Shown: in pieces, positions 1 through 6,649 of the stretch | Layout of the letters: each line of letters opens with the position of its first letter | Position numbering within the stretch: the stretch's first letter is position 1 | From: JBBRYB01 sp038238115 | GTDB lineage: Bacteria; Actinomycetota; Actinomycetes; Propionibacteriales; Nocardioidaceae | Reading direction: 5' to 3' | DNA: 11,239 bases | Assembly: GCA_038238115.1 (NCBI GenBank) | Contig: JBBRYB010000086.1 | Span: forward strand, 1 to 11,239 | Notes under the pieces: generated by a model | The model's database searches: none | What the model was told of the DNA's origin: nothing | What the model saw: only the letters and a program-made list of their open reading frames with translations | Program-made: the position numbers and the translations under genes

Positions 1-523
1 CCGTCGTCACCGACGGTGAGAGCTACCGGATGAAACAAGCCCGAGCGAAGGGAGGCACCCGAACCAAGAACAGCAGAACAACAACGAAGAGTGGGGACTT
101 CTACATGGCCACCAGCGGGGACCACGAACTGGCCGTTGACAAGCTCTCCCAACAAGATCTGGAGTCGGTCCTCAGGGGCCAGGACGACGTACATCCCTGG
201 TTGTCCGACAGGCAGTCGTGACAGGTATGTCTGATCGAGTTGAGCTGGAGTGAAGTTCGCGTCGAACTTCCCCTCAGCACCACGCGGGCGCCGCCGCCAT
301 CGGTCGCTACGAGATCCGGTCTGGCCTTGTCTCCCTCATGCGTCACTTCGGCTTCCCACCGGAGATCACTTGGAAGCCCGGGGCAGAGAGATTCCAGCCA
401 CAACCCCATGGCCTTGCGAGCGGTAGGCGACCTTACAAGTACGTGAGCCAGAGCGCCGGTGGCGATCGGTTCCGGAGGCAGGCCACGGGTGAGGACGTAG
501 GTGGCGAGAAACGGGGGCTCCAT
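1..523 (-). pseudogene. PD-(D/E)XK nuclease-like gene, frameshifted, cut by left edge
   Basis: The ATG at 523-521 is preceded by a perfect GGAGG (534-530) six bases upstream, so the start is well supported. From there the frame reads a plausible protein (MEPPFLATYVLTRGLPPE..., later RWEAEVTHEGDKARPDLVATDGG) up to about 275. There the reading frame changes by one base: continuing in the neighbouring frame gives KFDANFTPAQLDQTYLSRLP, then GQPGMYVVLAPEDRLQILLG, open to the window edge. One extra G near 274-277 would restore ...RPDLV...VVLEGKFDANF, that is, the D-x(n)-E-x-K core of PD-(D/E)XK nucleases followed by the xxLTPAQLD-type segment seen in such proteins. The gene starts one base after the stop of the ORF upstream, as in a coupled pair. 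The family assignment rests on motif reading only; the frame change itself is seen directly. It could also be a sequencing error, but neighbours are broken as well. Confidence 0.6.
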
Positions 524-524
524 G

Positions 525-1163
525 TCATACCTCCAACGAAGATCGCCCGACAACAGCGTCGGGACAATGACGCTCGCGCAGCGAGATGTCGACTCTAGTG
601 CGAGTTGGGCTCGGAACGAACTCGGACTGGTTCTCGCCGGTAGTGCAAGTCCTTCGTGGTACGGCGGAACGTACGGCGTCAGCGAGCTCAGCTAACCCGA
701 ACCGATCGAGCTCCGCAGCGAAGTCAGCGACAGTCTGGGTGTGAGCCGGCAGCACCGTCTCCAACGCACGCACTAGATGCTGCGCTTCATCAAGGAATAG
801 CTCGTCCTCCACCGACTGAGGCTCGACCAATCGCGACAAAGTGTCCAAGGTCTTCCCGGCCTTCTCTCAGTGCTGCCAAGGCGAGCCGACGATCGCCTCC
901 GGGCTGGAGTGCTTCCTCGAGGTCTCATCGGCCCGCTGGGCCATCGTGGCGAGCCGGTCGACCATGAAGTGCCAGTCGCAGTCCCTCGTGGGCACCCGTG
1001 GCCGGTGAGAACCCTGAAGTCAAGTGCGTGGCCGCGTGCTGCGGTAGGGACGATTCGCTGCGTCGAAATTTCGCTGCTACAGCTCGGCGACACCGGCCGG
1101 CTGCCAGCTCGAGATCGATCTCATCGTGGTCGCCGGCGGTGCAGACCGTGCAAGTTCGCCCAT
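525..1163 (-). pseudogene. Cys-x2-Cys / helix-turn-helix DNA-binding protein, multiply frameshifted
   Basis: No single frame covers this gene, but successive frames give adjoining parts of one protein. Near 1152-1020 one frame reads TCTVCTAGDHDEIDLELAAG, then RCRRAVAAKFRRSESSLPQHAATHL: a Cys-x2-Cys pair followed by a helix-turn-helix of the type AIDxxLxxGxxxRxVAxxFxxSxxSLxxHxxxHL. A second frame near 985-915 reads DCDWHFMVDRLATMAQRADE, the first frame returns near 895-865 with GDRRLALAALREG, and the second frame resumes from 848 with a helical tail (LDTLSRLVEPQSVEDELFLD..., ALETVLPAHTQTVADFAAEL) to a stop at 527-525. The likely start is ATG at 1163-1161, itself one frame away from the Cys motif. 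At least four small indels are needed. Third positions stay G/C-rich in each piece, which supports decayed coding sequence. The part from about 645 to 525 is less convincing and may be non-coding. No precise function is claimed beyond probable DNA binding. Confidence 0.5.
530..534 (-). promoter_or_regulatory. Shine-Dalgarno GGAGG of the PD-(D/E)XK-like gene
   Basis: GGAGG on the minus strand lies six bases from the ATG at 523-521. It fixes the start of the gene and argues that this was a real, well translated gene before it was damaged. It lies inside the last codons of the upstream ORF, whose TGA (527-525) is one base from the ATG. Confidence 0.65.
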
Positions 1164-1226
1164 GGTCACCGGCTCGACCTCGTGGAAACCGGCAGAGACG
1201 TCGCGGCCACTAGCAGAGAGCATCGT

Positions 1227-1394
1227 TTAGAGCCACACAGTCACGCTTCCGTGGTCATAGTCATCGGACACTGTGAGGTCGGGTCCGTTGTGAGGGCAGA
1301 TGCCCTCAGAGTTGTCGCGGTGCTCGTCAAAGGCCAATGCTTCACACACCTGGCGGGACAGACGATGCCCTGGGATCATCTGTCGGTCGGTCAT
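1227..1394 (-). CDS. Small hypothetical protein, 55 residues
   Basis: An ATG-to-TAA minus-strand ORF begins MTDRQMIPGHRLSRQVCEAL and ends YDHGSVTVWL. An in-frame TGA lies just upstream, so the ATG is the first possible start. Third positions are about 70% G or C by hand count, in line with coding sequence in this genome, and composition is normal (acidic, two Cys, several His). No Shine-Dalgarno is evident. It is the first ORF of the leftward string that continues with the helix-turn-helix and PD-(D/E)XK remnants, and it follows the candidate promoter at 1471-1500. I do not recognise the family. It may be a true small protein of a mobile element or the tail of a decayed larger one. Confidence 0.4.
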   Translation of the reverse strand: MTDRQMIPGHRLSRQVCEALAFDEHRDNSEGICPHNGPDLTVSDDYDHGSVTVWL

Positions 1395-1470
1395 CTGTTG
1401 CGGTCATGCGCGTCGCACCCCGCACGCCGCCCGTCGTTAGAGACAAGGATTCGGCGCACTACGCTCACCG

Positions 1471-1500
1471 ATTATCCGCGCACGCCGCCTGACGGCACAA
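1471..1500 (-). promoter_or_regulatory. Candidate sigma-70-type promoter for the leftward gene string
   Basis: On the minus strand TTGTGC (1500-1495) and GATAAT (1476-1471) are separated by 18 bases. The -10 box matches TATAAT at five of six positions, which is notable in such GC-rich DNA; the -35 box is weak. Transcription would start near 1464 and run into the small ORF at 1394. Predicted by eye only. Confidence 0.3.
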
Positions 1501-1517
1501 CGCTTACCCCCCAAGTG

Positions 1518-1561
1518 CTCATAATCCTTGGGTCGCGGGTTCGAGTCCCGCCCGCCCTACC
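1518..1561 (+). other. tRNA-Met(CAU)-like 3' half: attachment-site remnant of an integrative element
   Basis: The plus strand carries a proper 3' half of a tRNA: anticodon loop CTCATAA (1518-1524), 3' anticodon strand TCCTT (1525-1529), five-base variable loop (1530-1534), T stem GCGGG (1535-1539) with loop TTCGAGT (1540-1546) and partner CCCGC (1547-1551), acceptor 3' strand CCGCCCT (1552-1558), then A and CC. No D arm or 5' acceptor strand is present upstream, and the 5' anticodon strand (1513-1517, AAGTG) pairs imperfectly with TCCTT. This is the pattern left by tyrosine integrases that recombine in the 3' half of a tRNA gene. A tyrosine recombinase pseudogene lies about 100 bases to the right. 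CCCAAG (1510-1515) and CTTGGG (1527-1532) also form a short inverted repeat around the anticodon, which may be coincidence. Confidence 0.65.
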
Positions 1562-1662
1562 CTGTCTGACCTGGCACAACTTTGACCGACATTGGTTCGT
1601 CGCCCCGCTTGTGTCCCGGCGCCAGGGATTGGGCCAGGGAAGCGATTGCAACCCTCCCCTGC

Positions 1663-2429
1663 TCATCGCACGAAACCTCTGAGCGCTTGGTCAATCTGGT
1701 TGTGGAGGGCGAGGTCCACGGTGACATGTCCGTACGTATCCACCGTGATCCGGATGCTGGAGTGCCCCAGGATTTTGCTGACCACCGGCATCGGCACACC
1801 GGCTGCGAGGAGCGTAGTAGCCGCGATATGCCGTAGGTCGTGGAAGCGGCAGGGCGGGAGATCGGACGCCCTGACCAGCCGTGTGAACGCGCGTGACACC
1901 GAACTGGGCAGAAGAGGCGACCCATCAGGCTGGATGAACACAAGACCTGTGTCGACGTAGCCTCGGCCGAGGGCCAGCCGTTGGGTGATTGTCGTCTCCT
2001 CTCTGACTCGAGCGCCTTGGGCACCCAGCCGGCCAGAGGAACGATGCGGTCTTCACCCGATTTCGTCTTCGACTTGCCGTAGTGCAGCGTGGTACCGATC
2101 TGAATGGCCTGCTGCCTGACGACGAGGCTGCCGGTCAGCAGATCCACGTCCGACCATCCAAGCGCGCACACCTCGCCGAGCCGCAGTCCGGTGCCGACGA
2201 CGCCCGGATTGCCGGCACACCCGTACCCTTCGAGGTGCATGCCCAGCAGACCGATCGCGCCGAGCTCCTTGGCCAGATCTCGGGCCGGGATTTGGGCTTC
2301 CTCGAACCAGCCGGCGATGTGGGGGCGGCCCTTCCACGATAGAGGAATCGCCTCGACGCACTGCAACCCCGTCAGGCATAGCGGACCGGGACAAATCGCG
2401 GAGCCAGCCGATTGCCTCCATGAGGGCAC
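1663..2429 (-). pseudogene. Tyrosine recombinase/integrase, N-terminally truncated and frameshifted
   Basis: Two minus-strand frames together make a tyrosine recombinase catalytic domain. The upstream frame (from 2429) contains the first catalytic arginine in GTGLRLGEVCALGWSDVD (Arg near 2183-2181) and continues to IVPLAGWVPKALE. Near 1990-2010 the frame must change by one base; the second frame then reads RLALGRGYVDTGLVFIQPDG, FHDLRH (His near 1842, Arg near 1833), ILGHSSIRITVDTYGHV (nucleophile Tyr near 1734-1732), to a TGA at 1665-1663. The core-binding domain of about 100 residues expected before the catalytic domain is missing; at 2430-2450 the sequence runs straight into the transporter operon. 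The first residues of the upstream frame do not look integrase-like, so the ATG at 2429 is not a true start. The protein cannot be active as written. It presumably once acted on the tRNA-like site next to it. Confidence 0.85.
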
Positions 2430-2451
2430 CGGTGATGAGTAGGGTTTTGAT

Positions 2452-3576
2452 GTGAGGAACGTGACCGACGGGGGTCAGCGAGCAGCGCCTACGGCCAAGG
2501 CCGGCGTCGAGCCGGAGGCCGCCTTCGCGTCTGACCCGCCTGGGGCAACATCCGCAGCAGTCGATCTCCGTGGCCTCAGCCGCCGCTTCGGCTCAGTCGT
2601 TGCGGTGGACGGCATCGACCTGGCGATTCGGGACGGCGAGTTCTTCTCGATGCTGGGGCCCTCGGGATCCGGCAAGACCACGGTGCTCAGGATGATCGCC
2701 GGATTCGAGACCCCCGACGCGGGTGAGGTTCACCTCGACGGGGTCGACGTCACCAGGCTGGCGCCGTTCGAGCGCAACGTCAACACCGTCTTCCAGGACT
2801 ACGCGCTGTTCCCCCACCTGAATGTGCGGGACAACGTCGCGTACGGCCTGCGGGTCCGCGGCGTGGCCAGGAGGCGCCGTCGCGAGCTGGCCGAGCAGGC
2901 GCTGTCCCAAGTGCGGCTCCAGGCGCACGGGGACCGCAAGGCGCGCGAGCTGTCCGGCGGCCAGCGGCAGCGGGTCGCACTCGCCCGGGCCCTGGTCATC
3001 AGGCCCAAGGTCCTGCTCCTGGACGAGCCGCTGGGTGCGCTGGATCTCAAGCTTCGCGAGGAGATGCAGGTCGAGCTGAAGGCTCTGCAACGCGATGTTG
3101 GGATCACCTTCGTGTTCGTCACCCACGACCAGGACGAAGCGCTGACGATGAGCGACCGGATAGCCGTGTTCAAGCAGGGACGGATCGAGCAGGTCGGCAC
3201 GGCGGCCGAGATCTACGAACAACCCGCATCCGCGTTTGTCGCGGGTTTCGTCGGCACCAGCAACCTGATCACAGGAGGAGCGGCGACCGCTCTGCTCGGA
3301 CGCATTGGGACGTTCATCGTTCGTCCGGAGAAGATCACGCTCGATCTCGACCCCGACGGTCCGGACGACCCGGAGATGACGACGGCGAGGGGAACGGTCG
3401 CCGAGGTGGTCTACGCGGGAGCGACCACCCGCTTCATCGTCGATCTCGACGCCGGCGCCCGGCTGGTAGCGGTTCAGCAAAACATGAACACCTCGTCGAT
3501 GGACGTCCTCCGATACCGCAACGCGAGCGTCCGGCTCAGCTGGCGGACGCACCACTGCATCGCTATCGAGACGTGA
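2452..3576 (+). CDS. potA: ABC transporter ATP-binding protein, spermidine/putrescine (PotA) type
   Basis: This is the ATPase that drives the importer encoded by the next three genes, 374 residues. Visible motifs are Walker A GPSGSGKT (69-76), Q-loop VFQDY (Gln115), signature LSGGQ (167-171), Walker B VLLLDE (187-192), the LGALD D-loop (194-198) and the H-loop His (225). A C-terminal TOBE-like regulatory domain covers about 285-370, as usual for PotA/MalK-type ATPases. The GTG at 2452 is preceded by AGGG (2441-2444), seven bases away; GTG at 2461 is an alternative. The first roughly 37 residues are a low-complexity extension ahead of the fold. The gene begins only 22 bases from the end of the integrase remnant, so any original promoter has been replaced or lies inside the remnant. 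Gene order ATPase, binding protein, two permeases and similarity to PotA suggest polyamine uptake; the substrate is inferred. Confidence 0.92.
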   Translation: MRNVTDGGQRAAPTAKAGVEPEAAFASDPPGATSAAVDLRGLSRRFGSVVAVDGIDLAIRDGEFFSMLGPSGSGKTTVLRMIAGFETPDAGEVHLDGVDVTRLAPFERNVNTVFQDYALFPHLNVRDNVAYGLRVRGVARRRRRELAEQALSQVRLQAHGDRKARELSGGQRQRVALARALVIRPKVLLLDEPLGALDLKLREEMQVELKALQRDVGITFVFVTHDQDEALTMSDRIAVFKQGRIEQVGTAAEIYEQPASAFVAGFVGTSNLITGGAATALLGRIGTFIVRPEKITLDLDPDGPDDPEMTTARGTVAEVVYAGATTRFIVDLDAGARLVAVQQNMNTSSMDVLRYRNASVRLSWRTHHCIAIET

Positions 3577-3661
3577 ACAGCTGGTTAACCCGGCGGTGCG
3601 ACGACCGCGTCGATGGCACAGCCCCGAGCAAGAGCCCTCAACACCCGACCATGGAGGATTC

Positions 3662-4903
3662 ATGACACCAAATCACCGGCGGCGCCTCGACGCATGCCGC
3701 ACGCGCACCCGCCGTACCGGCACCATCGCCGCGCTCGCGGCTCTGGCCCTGCTGGCCGGAGGATGCGGCACGAGCGGCGACGGTTCCTCCAACCAGCCGG
3801 GTGGCTCCGGTTTCCAGGCTCCCGACATCCCGATGCGGACCGACCCGGTGGGCGCCGGCTCCGGCGAGCTCAACGTGCTCGCCTGGCCGGGATACGCCGA
3901 GTCGGGCAAGAACGACCCGAAGGTCGACTGGGTAACGCCGTTCGAGCAGCAGAGCGGCTGCCAGGTCAACGTCAAAGAGTTCGGTACGTCGGACGAGGCG
4001 GTCAGTCTGATGCATACCGGGGGGTACGACGTGGTCTCGGCTTCGGGAGACGCAACGCTCCGCCTGATCGCGGCAGGCGACGTGCAGCCGGTGAACACTG
4101 ACCTCGTCCCGAACTACGCCGACGTGTCGCCATTCCTCAAGGAGCAGGACTTCAACAGCGTCGGCGGCCAGATGTGGGGGATCCCCCACGGCTGGGGCGC
4201 CAACCTGCTGATGTACAACACCGACGTCGTGCACCCAGCGCCGACCGACTGGAACGCCGTGTTCGATGGGTCAGGCGCTTACGCCGGCAAAGTGACGGCG
4301 TACGACTCCCCGATCTACATCGCCGACGCGGCGCTCTACCTGATGAACACCCAGCCGGACCTCGGGATCAAGAACCCGTACGCGCTTGACCAGGACCAGC
4401 TGGATGCTGCCGTTCAGGTGCTGAAGGACCAGAAAAAGAATGTCGGAGAGTACTGGTCGGACTACACCAAGGAGGTGCAGGCATTCAAGACGGGTTCGTC
4501 GGTCATCGGGACCACCTGGCAGGTCATCGCCAACCTCACGCAGGGCGATGCGCCGGTCAAGACGGTTTTCCCGGACAGTGGATCGACGGGCTGGTCCGAC
4601 ACTTGGATGGTCAGCTCCGACAATGGCCACATCGACTGTGCCTACCTGTGGCTGGACTGGATGGCGAGCCCACAGGTGCAGGCCCAGGTTGCCGAGTGGT
4701 TCGGGGAGGCCCCGGCAAACCCCAAAGCCTGCGAGTACACCAGCAAGGGCTTCTGTGACACCTACCACGTCATCGACGCCGCCTACGCGGCAAAGATCCA
4801 CTACTGGACCACGCCGATCACCCAATGCCTGGACGGCCGGACCGACGTCGAGTGCACCGACTACAACGCCTGGACCGACGCCTGGACCGAGGTGAAGGGC
4901 TGA
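3662..4903 (+). CDS. potD: ABC transporter substrate-binding lipoprotein, PotD-like
   Basis: This is the extracytoplasmic binding protein of the importer, 413 residues from the ATG at 3662, chosen because GGAGG (3653-3657) sits four bases upstream and a proper signal peptide follows. An upstream in-frame GTG at 3596 would add 22 residues ahead of the signal and is unlikely. The N-terminus has an arginine-rich region, a hydrophobic core (IAALAALALLAGGC) and a lipobox cysteine at residue 35, so the protein is probably lipid-anchored outside the membrane. The mature part starts with a Ser/Gly-rich linker and then the bilobed PotD/PotF-type fold (LNVLAWPGYAESG..., WGIPHGWGANLLMYNTD). The mature domain has six cysteines (about 100, 326, 357, 365, 389, 398), an even number that could form up to three disulfides, unusual for this family. 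Polyamine specificity is inferred from family and neighbours. Confidence 0.88.
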   Translation: MTPNHRRRLDACRTRTRRTGTIAALAALALLAGGCGTSGDGSSNQPGGSGFQAPDIPMRTDPVGAGSGELNVLAWPGYAESGKNDPKVDWVTPFEQQSGCQVNVKEFGTSDEAVSLMHTGGYDVVSASGDATLRLIAAGDVQPVNTDLVPNYADVSPFLKEQDFNSVGGQMWGIPHGWGANLLMYNTDVVHPAPTDWNAVFDGSGAYAGKVTAYDSPIYIADAALYLMNTQPDLGIKNPYALDQDQLDAAVQVLKDQKKNVGEYWSDYTKEVQAFKTGSSVIGTTWQVIANLTQGDAPVKTVFPDSGSTGWSDTWMVSSDNGHIDCAYLWLDWMASPQVQAQVAEWFGEAPANPKACEYTSKGFCDTYHVIDAAYAAKIHYWTTPITQCLDGRTDVECTDYNAWTDAWTEVKG

Positions 4904-4914
4904 CCACCCCGGCG

Positions 4915-5802
4915 GTGCGGGAGACCGCGACGAGGGAACTCGGCTCGCCGCGGTCATCCGTGCCGCGGCGAGCCGCGGCGTTCCTGCACCGTCACGGCGG
5001 CGTCCGGGTCGGTGGGTTGGTCGCGGCCCCTCTCCTGTGGCTCGGACTGATCTACCTCGCGGCACTGCTGGCCCTGTTCGTGACCGCCTTCTGGCGGGTC
5101 GACTTCGGCGTATCGGTGACGCGGGAGTGGAACCTGGACAACTTCCGCAAGCTCTACGAGCAGGACGTGTACCGGACCGTGGTCCTGCGCACGGTCCTGG
5201 TGGCCGGTGTCGTCACCGTGATCGACGCAGTGCTCGCGCTGCCGATCGCGTTCTTCATGGCCAAGATCGCCCGGCCGGTGGTCGCCAAGATGCTCGTGGT
5301 GGCCCTGCTGATGCCGCTGTGGGCGAGCTACCTGGTCAAGGCGTTCGCCTGGCGGGCGATGGTGACGCCGGGCGGAGTGCTGGAGTCGGCGCTCGGATGG
5401 ACGCCGGGCTTCGGGCTGACCGCCGTGGTGATCACGTTGGCGTACCTCTGGCTACCGTTCATGGTGCTGCCGATCTATGCGGGGTTCGAGAAGATGCCCG
5501 ACTCCCTGCTGGAGGCCTCGAGCGACCTGGGCGCCAGGCCGGGACGCACCCTGCGCAGCGTGGCGCTGCCGATGGTCATGCCGTCACTGGTCGCGGGGTC
5601 GATCTTCACGTTCTCCCTGTCGCTCGGCGACTACATCGCCGTGAAGAACGTCGGCGGCAAGACCCAGATGCTCGGGAACCTGATGGTCGACCGGCAGGCT
5701 ACCGACATCCCGTTCGTCGCCGCCCTCGCCACCGTCTCGGTGACCATCATGGTCGTCTACCTGGCTGCGGTGCGACGTACCGGCGCTCTGGAGAACTTGT
5801 GA
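4915..5802 (+). CDS. potB: ABC transporter permease, PotB-like
   Basis: This is the first of two inner-membrane permeases, 295 residues from the GTG at 4915. Six hydrophobic segments are visible, starting with GLVAAPLLWLGLIYLAALLA and ending near TVSVTIMVVYLAAV. The cytoplasmic EAA loop that docks on the ATPase is clear: EASSDLGARPGRTLRSVALP. The start is uncertain. The open frame extends back to 4825 inside the binding-protein gene, no strong Shine-Dalgarno precedes 4915, and a second GTG at 4960 lies in the loop of the inverted repeat 4941-4975. Coupled translation from the upstream stop (4901-4903) is likely. The stop overlaps the start of the next permease. Confidence 0.88.
   Translation: MRETATRELGSPRSSVPRRAAAFLHRHGGVRVGGLVAAPLLWLGLIYLAALLALFVTAFWRVDFGVSVTREWNLDNFRKLYEQDVYRTVVLRTVLVAGVVTVIDAVLALPIAFFMAKIARPVVAKMLVVALLMPLWASYLVKAFAWRAMVTPGGVLESALGWTPGFGLTAVVITLAYLWLPFMVLPIYAGFEKMPDSLLEASSDLGARPGRTLRSVALPMVMPSLVAGSIFTFSLSLGDYIAVKNVGGKTQMLGNLMVDRQATDIPFVAALATVSVTIMVVYLAAVRRTGALENL
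4941..4975 (+). repeat. Perfect 13-bp inverted repeat at the binding-protein/permease junction
   Basis: CGGCTCGCCGCGG (4941-4953) and CCGCGGCGAGCCG (4963-4975) are exact reverse complements around a nine-base loop. In RNA this is a very stable GC-rich hairpin 37 bases after the binding-protein stop and within the first codons of the permease frame. No U-run follows. Hairpins at this place in importer operons are known to stabilise the upstream message or to reduce transcription of permease genes; whether this one does so is inference. Confidence 0.7.
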
Positions 5803-6617
5803 CCTCCCCGGGATTCCGCCTCTCGCGTGGCAGCACGTGGGGGCTGCGCGTGCTCGTCACCGTGGTGCTCGCCTTCGTGTACATACCCCTGGCGGTGGTC
5901 GTCGTCAACTCGTTCAACGCCGACGAGACGTTCTCGTGGCCACCTCGCGGCTTCACCCTCGAGTGGTGGAAACGGGCCCGGGAGAGCACCGGGATGATCG
6001 ACGCACTCCAGCACAGCATCCTCGTCGGCCTGGCCGCGACCGCCATCGCCCTGCTGCTCGGCTCCTTGGCCGCCTTCGCGCTCCAGCGCAACCGGTTCTT
6101 CGGGCGGGAGGCGGTCTCGCTGCTCATCGTGCTCCCGATCGCGTTGCCCGGGATCGTCACCGGTCTCGCGCTCAGCAACGCGTTCACCACGATCCTGGGT
6201 GTCGAGCTGTCGATCTGGTCCTTGGTCATCGCGCACGCGACGTTCTGCATTGTCGTGGTGTTCAACAACGTGGTCGCCCGGCTGCGCCGGCTCGGTGGCG
6301 ATCTCGAGGAGGCGTCGATGGATCTCGGCGCGACCCGGTTCACCACGTTCCGGCTGGTGACCTTGCCGAACCTCGGCTCCGGTCTCCTTGCCGGCGGCCT
6401 GCTGGCGTTCGCGCTGTCGTTCGACGAGATCGTCGTCACGACGTTCACCGCCCCGGCAGACATCCAGACGCTGCCGTTGTGGATCTACTCGAACCTGTTG
6501 AGCCGACAGCAGGCGCCCATCGTGAACGTGGCTGCCGCGGGCCTGGTCGTCCTCTCGGTGATCCCGATCTACCTCTCGCAGAAGCTCTCCGGCGACCGAA
6601 CCGGTGGCCGACTCTGA
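5799..6617 (+). CDS. potC: ABC transporter permease, PotC-like
   Basis: This is the second permease of the importer, 272 residues. The GTG at 5799 overlaps the upstream TGA (GTGA), with GGAG at 5790-5793 five bases before it, so start and coupling are well supported. About six hydrophobic segments are present, from VLVTVVLAFVYIPLAVVVVN to AAAGLVVLSVIPIYL. The EAA loop reads EEASMDLGATRFTTFRLVTLP, and the NSFN and LSFDEIVVTTF stretches are typical of PotC-type proteins. It should form a heterodimeric channel with the preceding permease. The long open frame running upstream from 5799 to 5037 is only a shadow inside the first permease. Confidence 0.9.
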   Translation: MTSPGFRLSRGSTWGLRVLVTVVLAFVYIPLAVVVVNSFNADETFSWPPRGFTLEWWKRARESTGMIDALQHSILVGLAATAIALLLGSLAAFALQRNRFFGREAVSLLIVLPIALPGIVTGLALSNAFTTILGVELSIWSLVIAHATFCIVVVFNNVVARLRRLGGDLEEASMDLGATRFTTFRLVTLPNLGSGLLAGGLLAFALSFDEIVVTTFTAPADIQTLPLWIYSNLLSRQQAPIVNVAAAGLVVLSVIPIYLSQKLSGDRTGGRL

Positions 6618-6649
6618 CGATTCGTGGCGAGCCGGCGCGCACGTACGAC

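Noticed and set aside
546..563. Six-bp hairpin CCCGAC/GTCGGG upstream of the PD-(D/E)XK-like gene
   Set aside because: A stem this short is common by chance in GC-rich DNA and there is no U-run; not enough to call a terminator or attenuator.
1440..1561. Complete tRNA gene
   Set aside because: Only the 3' half is present; no D arm or 5' acceptor strand upstream, and the 5' anticodon strand pairs poorly.
870..1682. Plus-strand open frame of 270 codons
   Set aside because: It runs through the tRNA half (giving the typical SRVRVPPALPCL translation) and opposite better minus-strand coding pieces; no recognisable domain.
1961..1972. Palindrome CCTCGGCCGAGG in the integrase remnant
   Set aside because: It encodes the LGRG segment of the integrase and is short; coincidence of codon use is sufficient.
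5037..5798. Upstream 254 codons open in frame with the second permease
   Set aside because: Arg/Gly/Asp-rich shadow of the first permease; the GTG at 5799 has a Shine-Dalgarno and the hydrophobic protein starts there.
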